DNA from: Gemmatimonas sp. UBA7669 | GTDB taxonomy: Bacteria > Gemmatimonadota > Gemmatimonadetes > Gemmatimonadales > Gemmatimonadaceae | Reading direction: 5' to 3' | Assembly (NCBI RefSeq): GCF_002483225.1 | Contig: NZ_DLHL01000042.1 | Location: forward strand, 1 to 64,000 | Length of the DNA stretch: 64,000 nucleotides | Shown here: in pieces, positions 35,819 through 44,699 of the stretch | How the letters are laid out: each line of letters starts with the position of its first letter | Numbering within the stretch: the stretch's first letter is position 1 | Position numbers and translations under genes: made by a program | Notes under the pieces: generated by a model | Databases searched by the model: none | The model's input: only the letters and a program-made list of their open reading frames with translations | What the model was told of the DNA's origin: nothing

Positions 35819-36310
35819 CTATCGTCGCTGCACCCGCCCCAGCCTCGATACCGTCAATGTGTCCGCCCGCCCTCCGCGGGCCAGCACCAGCCGCAGATTC
35901 GCGGCTCCCACGCCCAGCGCGTCGGGCCCGTAGGCCATGGAGTCGCGTGTGCTCTGCAGAACGATCCGCCGTTCGGCAAACTCAGCGCGCGCCAACGTAT
36001 CGCTGCCCCGGTGCACCACCACCCGCCGGCCCGACGCATCAATACGAACCGCCACCCGCGTGCCGCTCGCCCAGGCCTGATCGCGCGCGAAGGCCAAGAG
36101 GTCGGCCGCTTCGGCGGCCGCCGTTTCCACGGTCAGTGCGTCGAGCAGCGGTAGGCTGCGGGCGAGGGCCAGGGCGAGCAGCACGCCGAGCAGGGCCAGC
36201 ACCACCACCTGCTCGACCAGCGTGACGCCGGTGCGGGCACGGGCACGGGCGCGGGCTCGCCGAGGCCGACGACGAGAATCACTGGGCGATGGTCGAGTTG
36301 AGACACGCAT
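35819..36310 (-). CDS. Type IV pilin-like pseudopilin (GspH/FimT type)
   Basis: 163 aa. An Arg-rich leader is followed by a class III prepilin signal: cleavage expected at TG/VTLVEQ, with Glu at position +5 and a hydrophobic helix of about 20 residues (VVVLALLGVLLALALA). The rest is a small beta-rich domain like GspH/FimT minor pseudopilins (VAVRIDASGRRVVV). The start ATG 36310 gives a leader of about 35 residues, which is long. No other type II secretion or pilus genes are in the window, so it is an orphan here. It is convergent with the secreted-protein cassette and divergent from pfkA. Confidence 0.78.
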   Translation of the reverse strand: MRVSTRPSPSDSRRRPRRARARARARTGVTLVEQVVVLALLGVLLALALARSLPLLDALTVETAAAEAADLLAFARDQAWASGTRVAVRIDASGRRVVVHRGSDTLARAEFAERRIVLQSTRDSMAYGPDALGVGAANLRLVLARGGRADTLTVSRLGRVQRR

Positions 36311-36454
36311 GCGCCACAGTGCACACAACCGGCGCCCGCTGTTGCACCGTTTTTACGCCAGCGGTGCGCCGGCAACGCAGCAAGCCCTGCTGCAGACCCG
36401 GGCACAAAGTACATTACGGCTTCCTCCTACCCACTCCCGATCATTTCCACCCCC

Positions 36455-37534
36455 ATGCGGATTGCCATTTCCACCGGCGGCGGCGACGCGCCGGGTCTCA
36501 ACGCCGTCATACGCGCGGCCGTGCTCTCGGCGCGCACCCGCGGCTGGGATGTGCTCGGCATCAAGCGCGGTTTTGCCGGCCTGCTTGGCGAAGACGAAAT
36601 CGTGCCACTCACTGCTGACTCGGTGCGCGGCATCGCGGCACAGGGCGGCACGATCATCAAGACCACCAATCGTGGCAGCCCGTTTGCCTATCCCGTGCAG
36701 CAGCCCGACGGGACCTGGGCGAGTGTCGATCGCTCCGACGAACTGGTGGAGAACGCGCGCAACCTCGGCATCGAGGCCATCATCTCCATTGGTGGGGACG
36801 GCTCCCTCGCGATTGCGCAGAAGCTCAGCCAGAAGGGGGTGCGGGTGGTGAGCGTGCCCAAGACCATCGACAACGATGTGGCGGGCACCATCACCACCTT
36901 CGGCTTCGACACGGCCGTCAACACGGCCATGGAAGCCATCGACAAGCTGCACACCACGGCGGAGTCGCACGATCGCGTGATGGTGCTGGAGGTGATGGGT
37001 CGCGAAGCGGGCTTCATTGCGCTGCACGCGGGCGTGGCCGGCACCGCCGATGTGATTCTCATCCCCGAAATCGAGTGGGACATCGAAAAGGTGTGCGCGA
37101 AGATCGTGGAGCGTGACGCGTCGGGTCGGCGCTTCAGCATTGTGGTGGTGGCCGAAGGGTCCAAGCCCAAGGGTGGCTCGGAGTCCATCATCGGGGCGTC
37201 GCTCCCGGGTCAGGACCGGCGCCTGGGCGGTATCGCCGAGCGCATCGCGTATGACATCCAGCGCATCACGGGCAAGGAAACGCGTTCCATGGTGCTGGGG
37301 CATTTGCAGCGCGGTGGCTCGCCGACCGGTTACGACCGTCTGTTGGCCACGCGTTTTGGCGCAGCGGCCGTACAGGCGGTGGCCGACAAGAAGTGGGGGC
37401 ACATGGTGGCGCTGCAATCGCCGCACATCGTGGCCATTCCCATCGAAGAGGTGTTGGCGGAAACCAAGCGGGTGGACCCGAAGCATGACGTGGTACAGAC
37501 CGCGCGCATGATCGGTATTTCCTTCGGCGACTGA
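36455..37534 (+). CDS. pfkA: 6-phosphofructokinase (group III type)
   Basis: Phosphorylates fructose-6-phosphate in glycolysis; 359 aa. GGGDAPGLN (about residues 8-16) binds the phosphoryl donor. GGDGS (113-117) has Gly at the position that is Asp in pyrophosphate enzymes, while PKTIDND (135-141) has Lys where classic ATP enzymes have Gly. The catalytic Asp is D139 of TIDND. This Gly/Lys mix is known from actinobacterial group III enzymes that use ATP, so ATP is the likelier donor but not certain. LGHLQRGGSPT is the usual fructose-6-phosphate site. ATG 36455 starts exactly at the domain. Confidence 0.94.
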   Translation: MRIAISTGGGDAPGLNAVIRAAVLSARTRGWDVLGIKRGFAGLLGEDEIVPLTADSVRGIAAQGGTIIKTTNRGSPFAYPVQQPDGTWASVDRSDELVENARNLGIEAIISIGGDGSLAIAQKLSQKGVRVVSVPKTIDNDVAGTITTFGFDTAVNTAMEAIDKLHTTAESHDRVMVLEVMGREAGFIALHAGVAGTADVILIPEIEWDIEKVCAKIVERDASGRRFSIVVVAEGSKPKGGSESIIGASLPGQDRRLGGIAERIAYDIQRITGKETRSMVLGHLQRGGSPTGYDRLLATRFGAAAVQAVADKKWGHMVALQSPHIVAIPIEEVLAETKRVDPKHDVVQTARMIGISFGD

Positions 37535-37561
37535 ACAGCAGCCCCACCTGTCCAGTCAGGA

Positions 37562-37598
37562 GGCCGCCCCTGTCCCCAAAGCATGACAGAAGGCGGCC
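37562..37598 (+). terminator. Hairpin downstream of pfkA
   Basis: GGCCGCC (37562-37568) pairs with GGCGGCC (37592-37598), with an inner TGTC/GACA pairing, 28 bp after the stop. No T tract. Confidence 0.35.
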
Positions 37599-37774
37599 GG
37601 GATGTGACCCGGCGGACCCTCGTACTGTCCGTAGGGTACCGTAGTGTCGATACTTACGACGAAAGCGGCGGCGTTCCCGTGCATGGCACGCCGGTTGCAC
37701 GTCACTCGCAGTAGGGTGGCCGGCTGTCCGTTCGTGGGGAACGGAGGCTCGGGATACCGGTGGAGAGCGTTCTC

Positions 37775-38764
37775 ATGATTCGAACTTCCTGGCGGGTGCT
37801 GACAGCTGGCGTGGTCCTGTCGCTCATGGCGACGGGTTCCTCGGCGTGGGCGCAGGCCAAGAACGCGCGTCCGTCGGGCAAGGCGGCCGAAAAGGACAGC
37901 ATCCCGAAGGAGTATCTGCCGCCGGCCGGCATGTGTCGGGTCTGGGTGGACGGGGTGCCCGCCAACCAGCAGCCGGCGCCCACCGACTGTGCCACCGCAG
38001 TGCGCAACAAGCCCGCCAATGGCCGCGTGGTTTACGGTGAAGACAAGTCGAAAGGCAAGAAGGTCGACGACCTGCCCATCAATCGACTCAAGTCCGACGT
38101 GAAGAAGGGGCCGCCGCTCATTCCGCCGCTGGCGGCCAACCCGGACCCTCGGGCCCGCGAGGCCTGGGAGGCCAAAAAAATCTCCGATGCCCAACTTCAC
38201 GGCGATGCGCCGGCGTCTCAAGCGCCGGCGTCGGCATTTCCGGGTGGGGCCATGTCACCACAGGGGCCCCTGGGGTCATACGGCGGGTACGTGACGCCCG
38301 GCGGGGTGGTGGTGCCGGGCGCCGTGTCCGACCCGCGTTACTTCGCCCCGGGCATGACACCGCCGGGCACCGGTTCCTCGGCCTGTCTGGACCGCGATGA
38401 GGACGGCTGGTGCGATGATCAGCGCTTCGGGCCGCCGGTCTGTCTCGACCGGGACAAGGACGGGCGCTGCGACGACCTGCCGGAGTTCGCCTCACGGGCC
38501 TATCCGCAGGTGCTGCCCATGATGCGCAGCACCATTGATGTGCTGCAGGGGCGGCCCAGTCAGGACATCATGCAGTGGCTGGGCACCAACGAGTTTGTGC
38601 TACGGGTGCCCGATCAGGGCCGCGGCGGCGTGCCCTGGCGCGCCATCTTCCTCGACACCAACAGCCAGTTGCTGCAGGTGTGGACGGACGTGAATCGCGA
38701 TGGCCGGGCTGACCGCATCGAAATCTTCCGTAATGGTCAGCGGGTCAAGCTCATTCAGCGCTGA
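37775..38764 (+). CDS. Secreted protein with Asp-rich calcium-loop-like repeats
   Basis: 329 aa. ATG 37775 has GGAGAG about 8 nt upstream. A signal peptide ends in SSAWAQA (about residue 27). A Lys/Pro-rich disordered half (about 28-200) is followed by two near-identical 12-residue motifs, CLDRDEDGWCDD and CLDRDKDGRCDD, and later DVNRDGRADRIE. These DxDxDG loops with flanking Cys look like thrombospondin-type-3 or EF-hand-like calcium sites. The C-terminal 110 residues are more ordered. No enzyme motif. It is probably an extracytoplasmic structural or calcium-binding protein. A strong hairpin follows. Confidence 0.72.
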   Translation: MIRTSWRVLTAGVVLSLMATGSSAWAQAKNARPSGKAAEKDSIPKEYLPPAGMCRVWVDGVPANQQPAPTDCATAVRNKPANGRVVYGEDKSKGKKVDDLPINRLKSDVKKGPPLIPPLAANPDPRAREAWEAKKISDAQLHGDAPASQAPASAFPGGAMSPQGPLGSYGGYVTPGGVVVPGAVSDPRYFAPGMTPPGTGSSACLDRDEDGWCDDQRFGPPVCLDRDKDGRCDDLPEFASRAYPQVLPMMRSTIDVLQGRPSQDIMQWLGTNEFVLRVPDQGRGGVPWRAIFLDTNSQLLQVWTDVNRDGRADRIEIFRNGQRVKLIQR

Positions 38765-38778
38765 GTTGTGACGGCCGA

Positions 38779-38804
38779 CGGCCGGCGTGAGATGACGCCG
38801 GCCG
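38779..38804 (+). terminator. Perfect GC hairpin before the DExH helicase gene
   Basis: CGGCCGGCGT (38779-38788) and ACGCCGGCCG (38795-38804) form a perfect 10-bp stem with loop GAGATG, 14 bp after the upstream stop and 13 bp before GTG 38818. It could terminate the upstream transcript or control translation of the helicase. Confidence 0.55.
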
Positions 38805-38817
38805 AGTAGATTGCAGA

Positions 38818-41547
38818 GTGCGCACACCCATTGATCGCTATCTGCCGCCCGATCCGGCGGCCTTCGTGGCGGCCGCGCCGCCCACCGGACGTGTCATCGT
38901 GATCGCGCCAACACGCGCGGCCTGCGAGACCATCGAACTCGCGGTCGGTCTGCACCTCGACACCTTCCTCGAACGCACGCGCGGCGCCGACCTGCGTCGC
39001 CTGGCCGGCAGCGGGAAGGGGTTCGGCATCGTCGCGGGCACGGGCACCGGCAAGACGCTCGCCATCCGCCCGATTGCCGAGACCATTCTTGGCACGACGG
39101 CGCTGCGTGTTGGGGTGGTGAACCGAGAGCGTGAAGCGACACCGGAGACGCCGTCGTGGAACGTGATCATCGTGACCACCGGCATTGCGCGGCGCTGGTT
39201 TCAGGACGGCGACATTCACCCCACGGACACGCTGGTGGTGGACGAGATTCACCAGACCAGTGCCGAGCTGGAGCTCTGTCTTGCACTGGGCAAGCGGGTG
39301 GGCTGCCGCTACATCTGGCTGTCAGCCACCGTGGATCCGCGCTTCTATGCGCGCTATCTCGAAAGCGCCGACGTGCTGGAAGTGTCGGCCTTCGATGCCA
39401 GCAAGGCCGCGCGCGTGGAGGTGCAGCGCAAACAGCCGCTCGAGTTTCTCGACGAGCGCTTCCTGCAGAAGCTCGCGCGCAGCGAACGTGGCGTGGCCAT
39501 GTTCCTGCCCACGCGGGCGGCGGTGGAAGAGGCCGCGGAATGGGTGCGGCATCGCTATCCGCGGGTGAGTGCCGCACACTATCACGGCGGCGAACCCATT
39601 CGGGTCATCCGGCCTTTCCTCGAGGGCGAGGTGGCCAAGCCCTACTTCCTGGCCATGACGGCCGCGGGGCAGAGCGCGCTCAATGTGCCGGGTCTCGACA
39701 CGGTCATCATCGACGACACGCGTTTCACCAACGTGATCGATCGCGGACGCAATGTGCTGACGCGTGTGCATCTGGGCGCCAACGAGATTCTCCAAATGGC
39801 GGGGCGTGTGCACGGGCGTGTGGAAGGTGGCCGCGTGTACATCCTGAGTGATCGGGACATTCGCTTCGAGGCGCTGCGGCCCACGGAGCCCGAGTTCCAG
39901 TTGGCCGGTGACAGCGAGCGCGTGGCGCTGACCTGCGCGGATCTGGGGGTGCGCGCCGATGCCCTGGACCTGCCGGTACCGCTTGACCGTGCCGCCTATC
40001 GCCGTGCGCTCGATCATCTCACCACCCGTGGCCTCATCGCCAACGATCGTCTCACGCCCTATGGCCGCGCGGTGGAGGCCCTGCCGGTGGAGCGCGCCTG
40101 GGGTGAGCTCATCGTCAATGGCGAAGACGACTTGTTGCCCGTGCTGGCGGTGATGAGCGGCATCGAGTCGCTGCATCGCATGACGCGTGAGGGGCGTGAT
40201 CTGGAAGGACTGGTGGTGCGCGGCAGTGATCATCTCACGGCGTACAACGTGTATGCCGACGCGTATCGCGCGGCCGGCTACATCGGCGATGTGTATGGCC
40301 TGCCGCGTCATCTGTTCGATGCCGATCGCATTGCGCATTGGGCGGAGCAACGTGGCGTGCTGGTCAAGTCGCTCGAAGATGCGGCGCTGGCCATGGCCAG
40401 TGTGTATCGCAGTGTGGGCCTGCCATTGCCGCACACGCTGCCACTCGCCGGCCACGCAGTCCATCGGCGATTTGCCGACCTGGTGGCGCGCTTCATGCCC
40501 TTTGATCTCGTCATCGAAGAAGAAACGGCGGACGGCCACGAAGCACGCGTGTCCAAGACCAGCGTGTGCGGTTCCTGGGGCGCGGTGGCGGGTACGCTGC
40601 GCTACTTCGCCGATCGCCACGGCATTCCGCGCGCGAGCATCGAGGGCACGCAGCTCAGCATGGATCTCGTGCGCCAATATGCGCTGCGGCATCCGCCGGA
40701 GCTGGCGCTCGATCCGGAGCGCAAGCAGGCGCCGGTGCTGCTGCGTCGTCGCGTCACGTATTTTGGCTTCGAGCTCTCACGTGAGAGCGAGCCGCTGCCG
40801 GAGTTCCCGCCCGATCTGGCCGACGGTGCGCGCGCGTTGCTGGCGGAAGCGGCGGCGCGTGGCGAGCTGCGGCATCCGGCCATGCGACGCAATCAGCCGG
40901 TCGTGGACGAAGTGCGCGAGGTGTATCGCCGTCTGGGCGGACGCACGGCACGCCTCGGACAGGCCGAGCTGGCGGCGTGGTATCAGCGGGCCATGGGTCA
41001 GGAGCGCAGCTGGGAGCGCATTCGTTCGCTCCCCATGCTGCTGGACCGCCGCGATTTCGTGAGCGACGCAGATCTGGCGGCGGCGCGTGCGCTGCCGGGC
41101 AGCGTGGAGATTCGCGACCGCGCGGTCACGCTGGATTACGACGTGGAGGAGCGGGACGGCCAGATCGTGCCGGTCGTGCGACTGCGTCTGCCGGAGAAGC
41201 TCGCGCGCACACTGGTGGCGGAAGAGCTGCCCACCCTCGACCGGGCGCTGCGCTTTGTGGTGGTGCGGGGACAGCGTGGTGCGGTGCGCGCGGACACGCT
41301 GGAGGCGCTGCATGAGCGGCTCGATGATCCGTACACGGACGAGGAGCGCGCGAGAACAGCAAACCGCGATAGCCGGGGCAGCGGAAGCCGTAGTGACAGA
41401 AGCCGTGGAGACGGAAGCCGTGGGGGCAGTTACCGCGGAGGCGGTTCAGGCGGTGGTCGGGGTGGCGGTCACCGTGGTGGTCGGGGTGGTGGCCGCCCCG
41501 GTGGCCGCCCCGGCGGGAAGCCTAAGCGGCGTGGGCCACCGCGGTAG
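38818..41547 (+). CDS. DExH-box helicase (HrpA-like) with RGG-rich tail
   Basis: 909-aa NTP-dependent RNA helicase. Walker A GTGTGKT (about residues 74-80), Walker B DEIH (about 142-145) and SAT (about 163) sit in domain 1. Domain 2 carries a threonine-to-proline-like region TAAGQSALNVPG and the arginine-finger motif QMAGRVHGR. A helicase-associated region (about 380-560) and OB-like part (about 600-800) follow, as in DEAH helicases such as HrpA. The last 60 residues are RGG/GGR repeats (RGGG, GGRGGG), a low-complexity RNA-binding tail. GTG 38818 is the only reasonable start. The gene overlaps the convergent GGDEF-EAL gene by 26 bp, so the end of the RGG tail shares DNA with that protein. Confidence 0.85.
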   Translation: MRTPIDRYLPPDPAAFVAAAPPTGRVIVIAPTRAACETIELAVGLHLDTFLERTRGADLRRLAGSGKGFGIVAGTGTGKTLAIRPIAETILGTTALRVGVVNREREATPETPSWNVIIVTTGIARRWFQDGDIHPTDTLVVDEIHQTSAELELCLALGKRVGCRYIWLSATVDPRFYARYLESADVLEVSAFDASKAARVEVQRKQPLEFLDERFLQKLARSERGVAMFLPTRAAVEEAAEWVRHRYPRVSAAHYHGGEPIRVIRPFLEGEVAKPYFLAMTAAGQSALNVPGLDTVIIDDTRFTNVIDRGRNVLTRVHLGANEILQMAGRVHGRVEGGRVYILSDRDIRFEALRPTEPEFQLAGDSERVALTCADLGVRADALDLPVPLDRAAYRRALDHLTTRGLIANDRLTPYGRAVEALPVERAWGELIVNGEDDLLPVLAVMSGIESLHRMTREGRDLEGLVVRGSDHLTAYNVYADAYRAAGYIGDVYGLPRHLFDADRIAHWAEQRGVLVKSLEDAALAMASVYRSVGLPLPHTLPLAGHAVHRRFADLVARFMPFDLVIEEETADGHEARVSKTSVCGSWGAVAGTLRYFADRHGIPRASIEGTQLSMDLVRQYALRHPPELALDPERKQAPVLLRRRVTYFGFELSRESEPLPEFPPDLADGARALLAEAAARGELRHPAMRRNQPVVDEVREVYRRLGGRTARLGQAELAAWYQRAMGQERSWERIRSLPMLLDRRDFVSDADLAAARALPGSVEIRDRAVTLDYDVEERDGQIVPVVRLRLPEKLARTLVAEELPTLDRALRFVVVRGQRGAVRADTLEALHERLDDPYTDEERARTANRDSRGSGSRSDRSRGDGSRGGSYRGGGSGGGRGGGHRGGRGGGRPGGRPGGKPKRRGPPR

Positions 41548-43822
41548 GAAGTGCCGAGGTGGCGCCACGGTCACGGTGTTCGCGCAGGAACTGCCGCAGC
41601 AGTTCATCAGTGAGCGGGCGGCTGTACAGGTAACCCTGCCCGACATCGCACTGCAGTTCGTGTAGCAAGGCGTGCTGGCCCGGCGTTTCAATGCCCTCGG
41701 CCACCACCAGCGCGCCCAGTGACTTGCCGAGCTGCACGATAGTGCGCACGAGCGCACGATCGCGCTCGCCGTCTTCCACGCGTTGTACAAACGCGCGGTC
41801 TATCTTCAGTTCGTCGAACGGCAGGAACTGCAGGTAGCTCAGCGACGAATAGCCGGTGCCGAAGTCGTCAATGGCGATGTGCACACCCACGTCGCGCAGT
41901 TCCTGCAGCACGCGGAGGGCGCGATCGGGTTGGCGCATGATGTCGCTTTCGGTGAGCTCGAGTACCAGGTGCGACGCGGGCAGTCCACTTTCACGAAGGG
42001 CTTCGCGCACAGTGTGCACCAGATCCGGCGCATCGAGCTGTCTGGCCGCCACGTTCACACTCATGGTGAAATCCGCGCCGGCCACCTCGCGTAGCCGAAC
42101 CGCTTGTCGGCAGGCTTCACGCAGGACCCAACGACCAAGCGGCACGATGAGACCCGTGGCCTCGGCGATGGGCAGGAAGGTGCAGGGGGGGACATCGTCG
42201 CGCTTCGGATGTCGCCAGCGCAGCAAGGCTTCGGCGCCCACCACACGGCCGTCGTGCATCTGCACCAGCGGCTGGAAAGCGAGATACAGCGATTGCCGCT
42301 CGATGGCTTCGCGAAGGTCGTTCTCGAGCTCCAGCCAGTTGAGGGCGTCCTGATGCATGGCCGGGTCAAAGCGGCGCACCGCGCAGCGCCCATCGGCTTT
42401 GGCCGTGTACATCGCCGCGTCGGCGTCACGCAGCGCCGAGATGTCGTCGTCGTCCGGCATGGTGAGCTTGTAGCCGATGCTGACCCCAACTGAGACGTCG
42501 CGGCCGCTGATCTGTACCGGACGCGTAATGGACTCCAGCAATCGCTCGGCGAGTCGTTCGACCTGTTCGACGCTTTCGATATCGTCGAGCAGGATGGCGA
42601 ACTCGTCGCCGCCCAGTCGCGCCGCCGTGTCGCCGGCACGCACCACCGCTTCGAGTCGGCGGGCAATGGCAACGAGCAATTGATCGCCGGCGGCGTGCCC
42701 CAGGGAATCGTTGACGCGCTTGAAGCCATCGAGATCGAGCAGCATGACCGCCGCCTGACTGGCATGCCGCGTGCCGCGCGCCAATGCGTGCCGAAGGCGG
42801 TCACCAAAGAGGGCCCGATTGGCAAGACCCGTGAGGTCGTCATTGAAGGCCTGACGCACGAGCGCGGCCTCCATGCGTTTGCGCTCACTGATGTCCTGGA
42901 TCATGCCGATGAGATAGCTCTCGCTGTGCTGCTTCATGCGCGACACGGTGAGCTGGCCCCAGACGATGTGGCCTTCACGGTGGAAGAAGCGACGCTCCAC
43001 CGTGACCGATTCCCGCAGGCCGTGCCGGAGTTCATGCCCCAGTTCCCGTGTGCTCTCCACGTCTTCGTCGGGCGAGAGCGAGGTGGCCGAGCGGCCAATA
43101 AGTTCACCGGGACCGTAGCCGAGCAGGGCTTCGGCGGCAGGGTTGGCCTCGAGGATGACGCCGTCGAAGGAGAGCACGTGAATGGCCACTCCCGCGTATT
43201 CGAAAAAGGTGCGGAAGCGGGCATCACTCTCCCGCTGCTTGCGTGCGGCTTGTCGCTCCTCGGTGCGATCGCGCACATGCAGCACGATGTTCTGGCGGTC
43301 GGCCAGCGACACATGCTGCAGCGTGACAACGGTGTCCCGTGGCGAGCCATCGCGGTGGGTCAGTACGAGATCGAGGGTTCGCGTGGCGCCCGGCGCGAGC
43401 GTCAGCACCTGTGGCGTGAACGGGCATTCGCTGCCGGTCTTTCGGGCCAGCTGATCGAGCGGACGGCCCAGCACGTCCGCCGCGCTGTGGCCCAGCAGGC
43501 GTTCTGCGGCGCCGTTCCATGTTTCCACGGCTAGATCGCTGGCGCGCAGGGCGATCATGGCCACCGGGCTGTCCTCAAACAGTCGGCGGTAGCGATGCTC
43601 GCTGCGCTCGATGCGCTCGAGTCGCTCGTGCAGTTCTTGCGCGAGAGACTCCATGGCTACTTCATCGAGCTGCCGCTGCTGATCTACATCGTCGAGCAGG
43701 CGGCTGATGGCGTGCAGGACCGGCGTCAGCTTGCCGTCATCCTGCACCCAGTGGCGTCGCAACTGGCGTTCGAGATAGGGGTGGATCCGCGGATCCGCGA
43801 AAAGCTCTTCGGGTGTGGACAT
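41522..43822 (-). CDS. PAS-PAS-GGDEF-EAL cyclic-di-GMP enzyme
   Basis: 766 aa. Order: N-terminal helical part, PAS 1 (about residues 80-190), PAS 2 (about 205-320), GGDEF (about 335-490), EAL (about 510-755). The cyclase signature is intact (RLGGDEFAILL), and the product-inhibition site RAGD lies five residues before it. The phosphodiesterase signature is intact (GAEALLRWRHP, later DDFGTGYSS), so it may make or destroy cyclic di-GMP depending on signal. PAS domains suggest redox, gas or ligand sensing. No membrane segment. ATG 43822 is chosen because a longer frame adds only a few residues. Convergent with the helicase, overlapping 26 bp. Confidence 0.93.
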   Translation of the reverse strand: MSTPEELFADPRIHPYLERQLRRHWVQDDGKLTPVLHAISRLLDDVDQQRQLDEVAMESLAQELHERLERIERSEHRYRRLFEDSPVAMIALRASDLAVETWNGAAERLLGHSAADVLGRPLDQLARKTGSECPFTPQVLTLAPGATRTLDLVLTHRDGSPRDTVVTLQHVSLADRQNIVLHVRDRTEERQAARKQRESDARFRTFFEYAGVAIHVLSFDGVILEANPAAEALLGYGPGELIGRSATSLSPDEDVESTRELGHELRHGLRESVTVERRFFHREGHIVWGQLTVSRMKQHSESYLIGMIQDISERKRMEAALVRQAFNDDLTGLANRALFGDRLRHALARGTRHASQAAVMLLDLDGFKRVNDSLGHAAGDQLLVAIARRLEAVVRAGDTAARLGGDEFAILLDDIESVEQVERLAERLLESITRPVQISGRDVSVGVSIGYKLTMPDDDDISALRDADAAMYTAKADGRCAVRRFDPAMHQDALNWLELENDLREAIERQSLYLAFQPLVQMHDGRVVGAEALLRWRHPKRDDVPPCTFLPIAEATGLIVPLGRWVLREACRQAVRLREVAGADFTMSVNVAARQLDAPDLVHTVREALRESGLPASHLVLELTESDIMRQPDRALRVLQELRDVGVHIAIDDFGTGYSSLSYLQFLPFDELKIDRAFVQRVEDGERDRALVRTIVQLGKSLGALVVAEGIETPGQHALLHELQCDVGQGYLYSRPLTDELLRQFLREHRDRGATSALPTAVAHAA

Positions 43823-44051
43823 TGAATGGGGCGATCCCAACGGCGGGGGCCAGACACATGGCGTGACTGGACAGTGTCGGCGGCTGGACCCACTTCCTGA
43901 ACCCGCGCGCTGTCAGAACCCGTGGGAACCGCGCAAGACCGTAGAGTCCTAAAAGTGCTGGTTTCAGTTAGGGTTCACCGGTCCGCGGCGCTCGACCAGG
44001 TAGCCATAAAGCCTTGTAAAACAACAGGTTGTGACGCTTGTGGTTTCGGCC

Positions 44052-44080
44052 TTGCACTTTGGACCGTACGGTCCTACATT
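44052..44080 (+). promoter_or_regulatory. tetR promoter with perfect palindromic operator in the spacer
   Basis: TTGCAC (-35, 44052-44057), a 17-bp spacer and TACATT (-10, 44075-44080). The spacer carries GGACCGTACGGTCC (44061-44074), a perfect 14-bp palindrome that fits a TetR-dimer operator and implies autorepression. Transcription would begin at about 44087, so the ATG at 44088 may be leaderless. Confidence 0.75.
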
Positions 44081-44087
44081 GATGCCC

Positions 44088-44699
44088 ATGCAGGAACGCC
44101 GAGTACAGATCCTTGATGCCGCTGCGGCACTCATCGCCGAGCGTGGATTCACGTCCACGTCAGTTGATGACGTCATCCGCGGGGCCAAGCTGAGTGGCAA
44201 GAGCCACTTCTATCACTACTTCAAGTCGAAAGAAGAACTCGGCTACGAAGTGCTCAATCGTCAGTTCGAGCGCTTTGCCGAGCGTGGTCTCGCGATCCTT
44301 CGCGAGCCCATGATCGACCCGCTGGAGCGCCTGTCGTTGTTCATCGACGGCGTGGTGGCGCTGCAGGCAGAGAGCGGCGGCCGTCGCGGTTCACCGTTCG
44401 GCAACCTGGCGGCCGAGCTGGCTGATGCGCATGAAGGGTTCCGCGTGCGCATCGAGGCCGTGTTCGAGCGCTGGGCCAGTCAGATCGGTTCGCTCCTGTG
44501 GGAAGCGCGTCCGGTGCTGCAGGACGATGTGGACGCGGTACGGTTGTCCCGGTTCATCATTGCCACGCTCGAGGGCGCGGTGCTCATGACGCGTGTCAAG
44601 CGTGACCTGACGGTCCTCGAAGGGATCGCAGCTGACCTCAAGCGGTTCATCGCGATGCATGTGCGCGATGTCGAACAGGTGGAGCGTCGTCCATGGTAA
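44088..44699 (+). CDS. TetR-family regulator
   Basis: 203 aa from ATG 44088; ATG 44082 is the alternative, but the predicted transcription start lies between them. The N-terminal helix-turn-helix is typical (AAALIAERGFTSTSVDDVIRGAKLSGKSHFYHYFKSKEEL, about residues 12-51). The C-terminal helices form the ligand and dimer domain and contain no conserved ligand motif. The operator-like palindrome in its promoter suggests self-repression. The stop overlaps the ECF sigma gene by 7 bp, so the regulator and sigma factor form one coupled unit. Its target outside this operon is unknown. Confidence 0.9.
   Translation: MQERRVQILDAAAALIAERGFTSTSVDDVIRGAKLSGKSHFYHYFKSKEELGYEVLNRQFERFAERGLAILREPMIDPLERLSLFIDGVVALQAESGGRRGSPFGNLAAELADAHEGFRVRIEAVFERWASQIGSLLWEARPVLQDDVDAVRLSRFIIATLEGAVLMTRVKRDLTVLEGIAADLKRFIAMHVRDVEQVERRPW

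Noticed and set aside
43841..44051. Possible RNA gene in the gap before tetR
   Set aside because: The sequence is less GC-rich but I could not form a tRNA-like cloverleaf or a conserved riboswitch core, so it is left unassigned.
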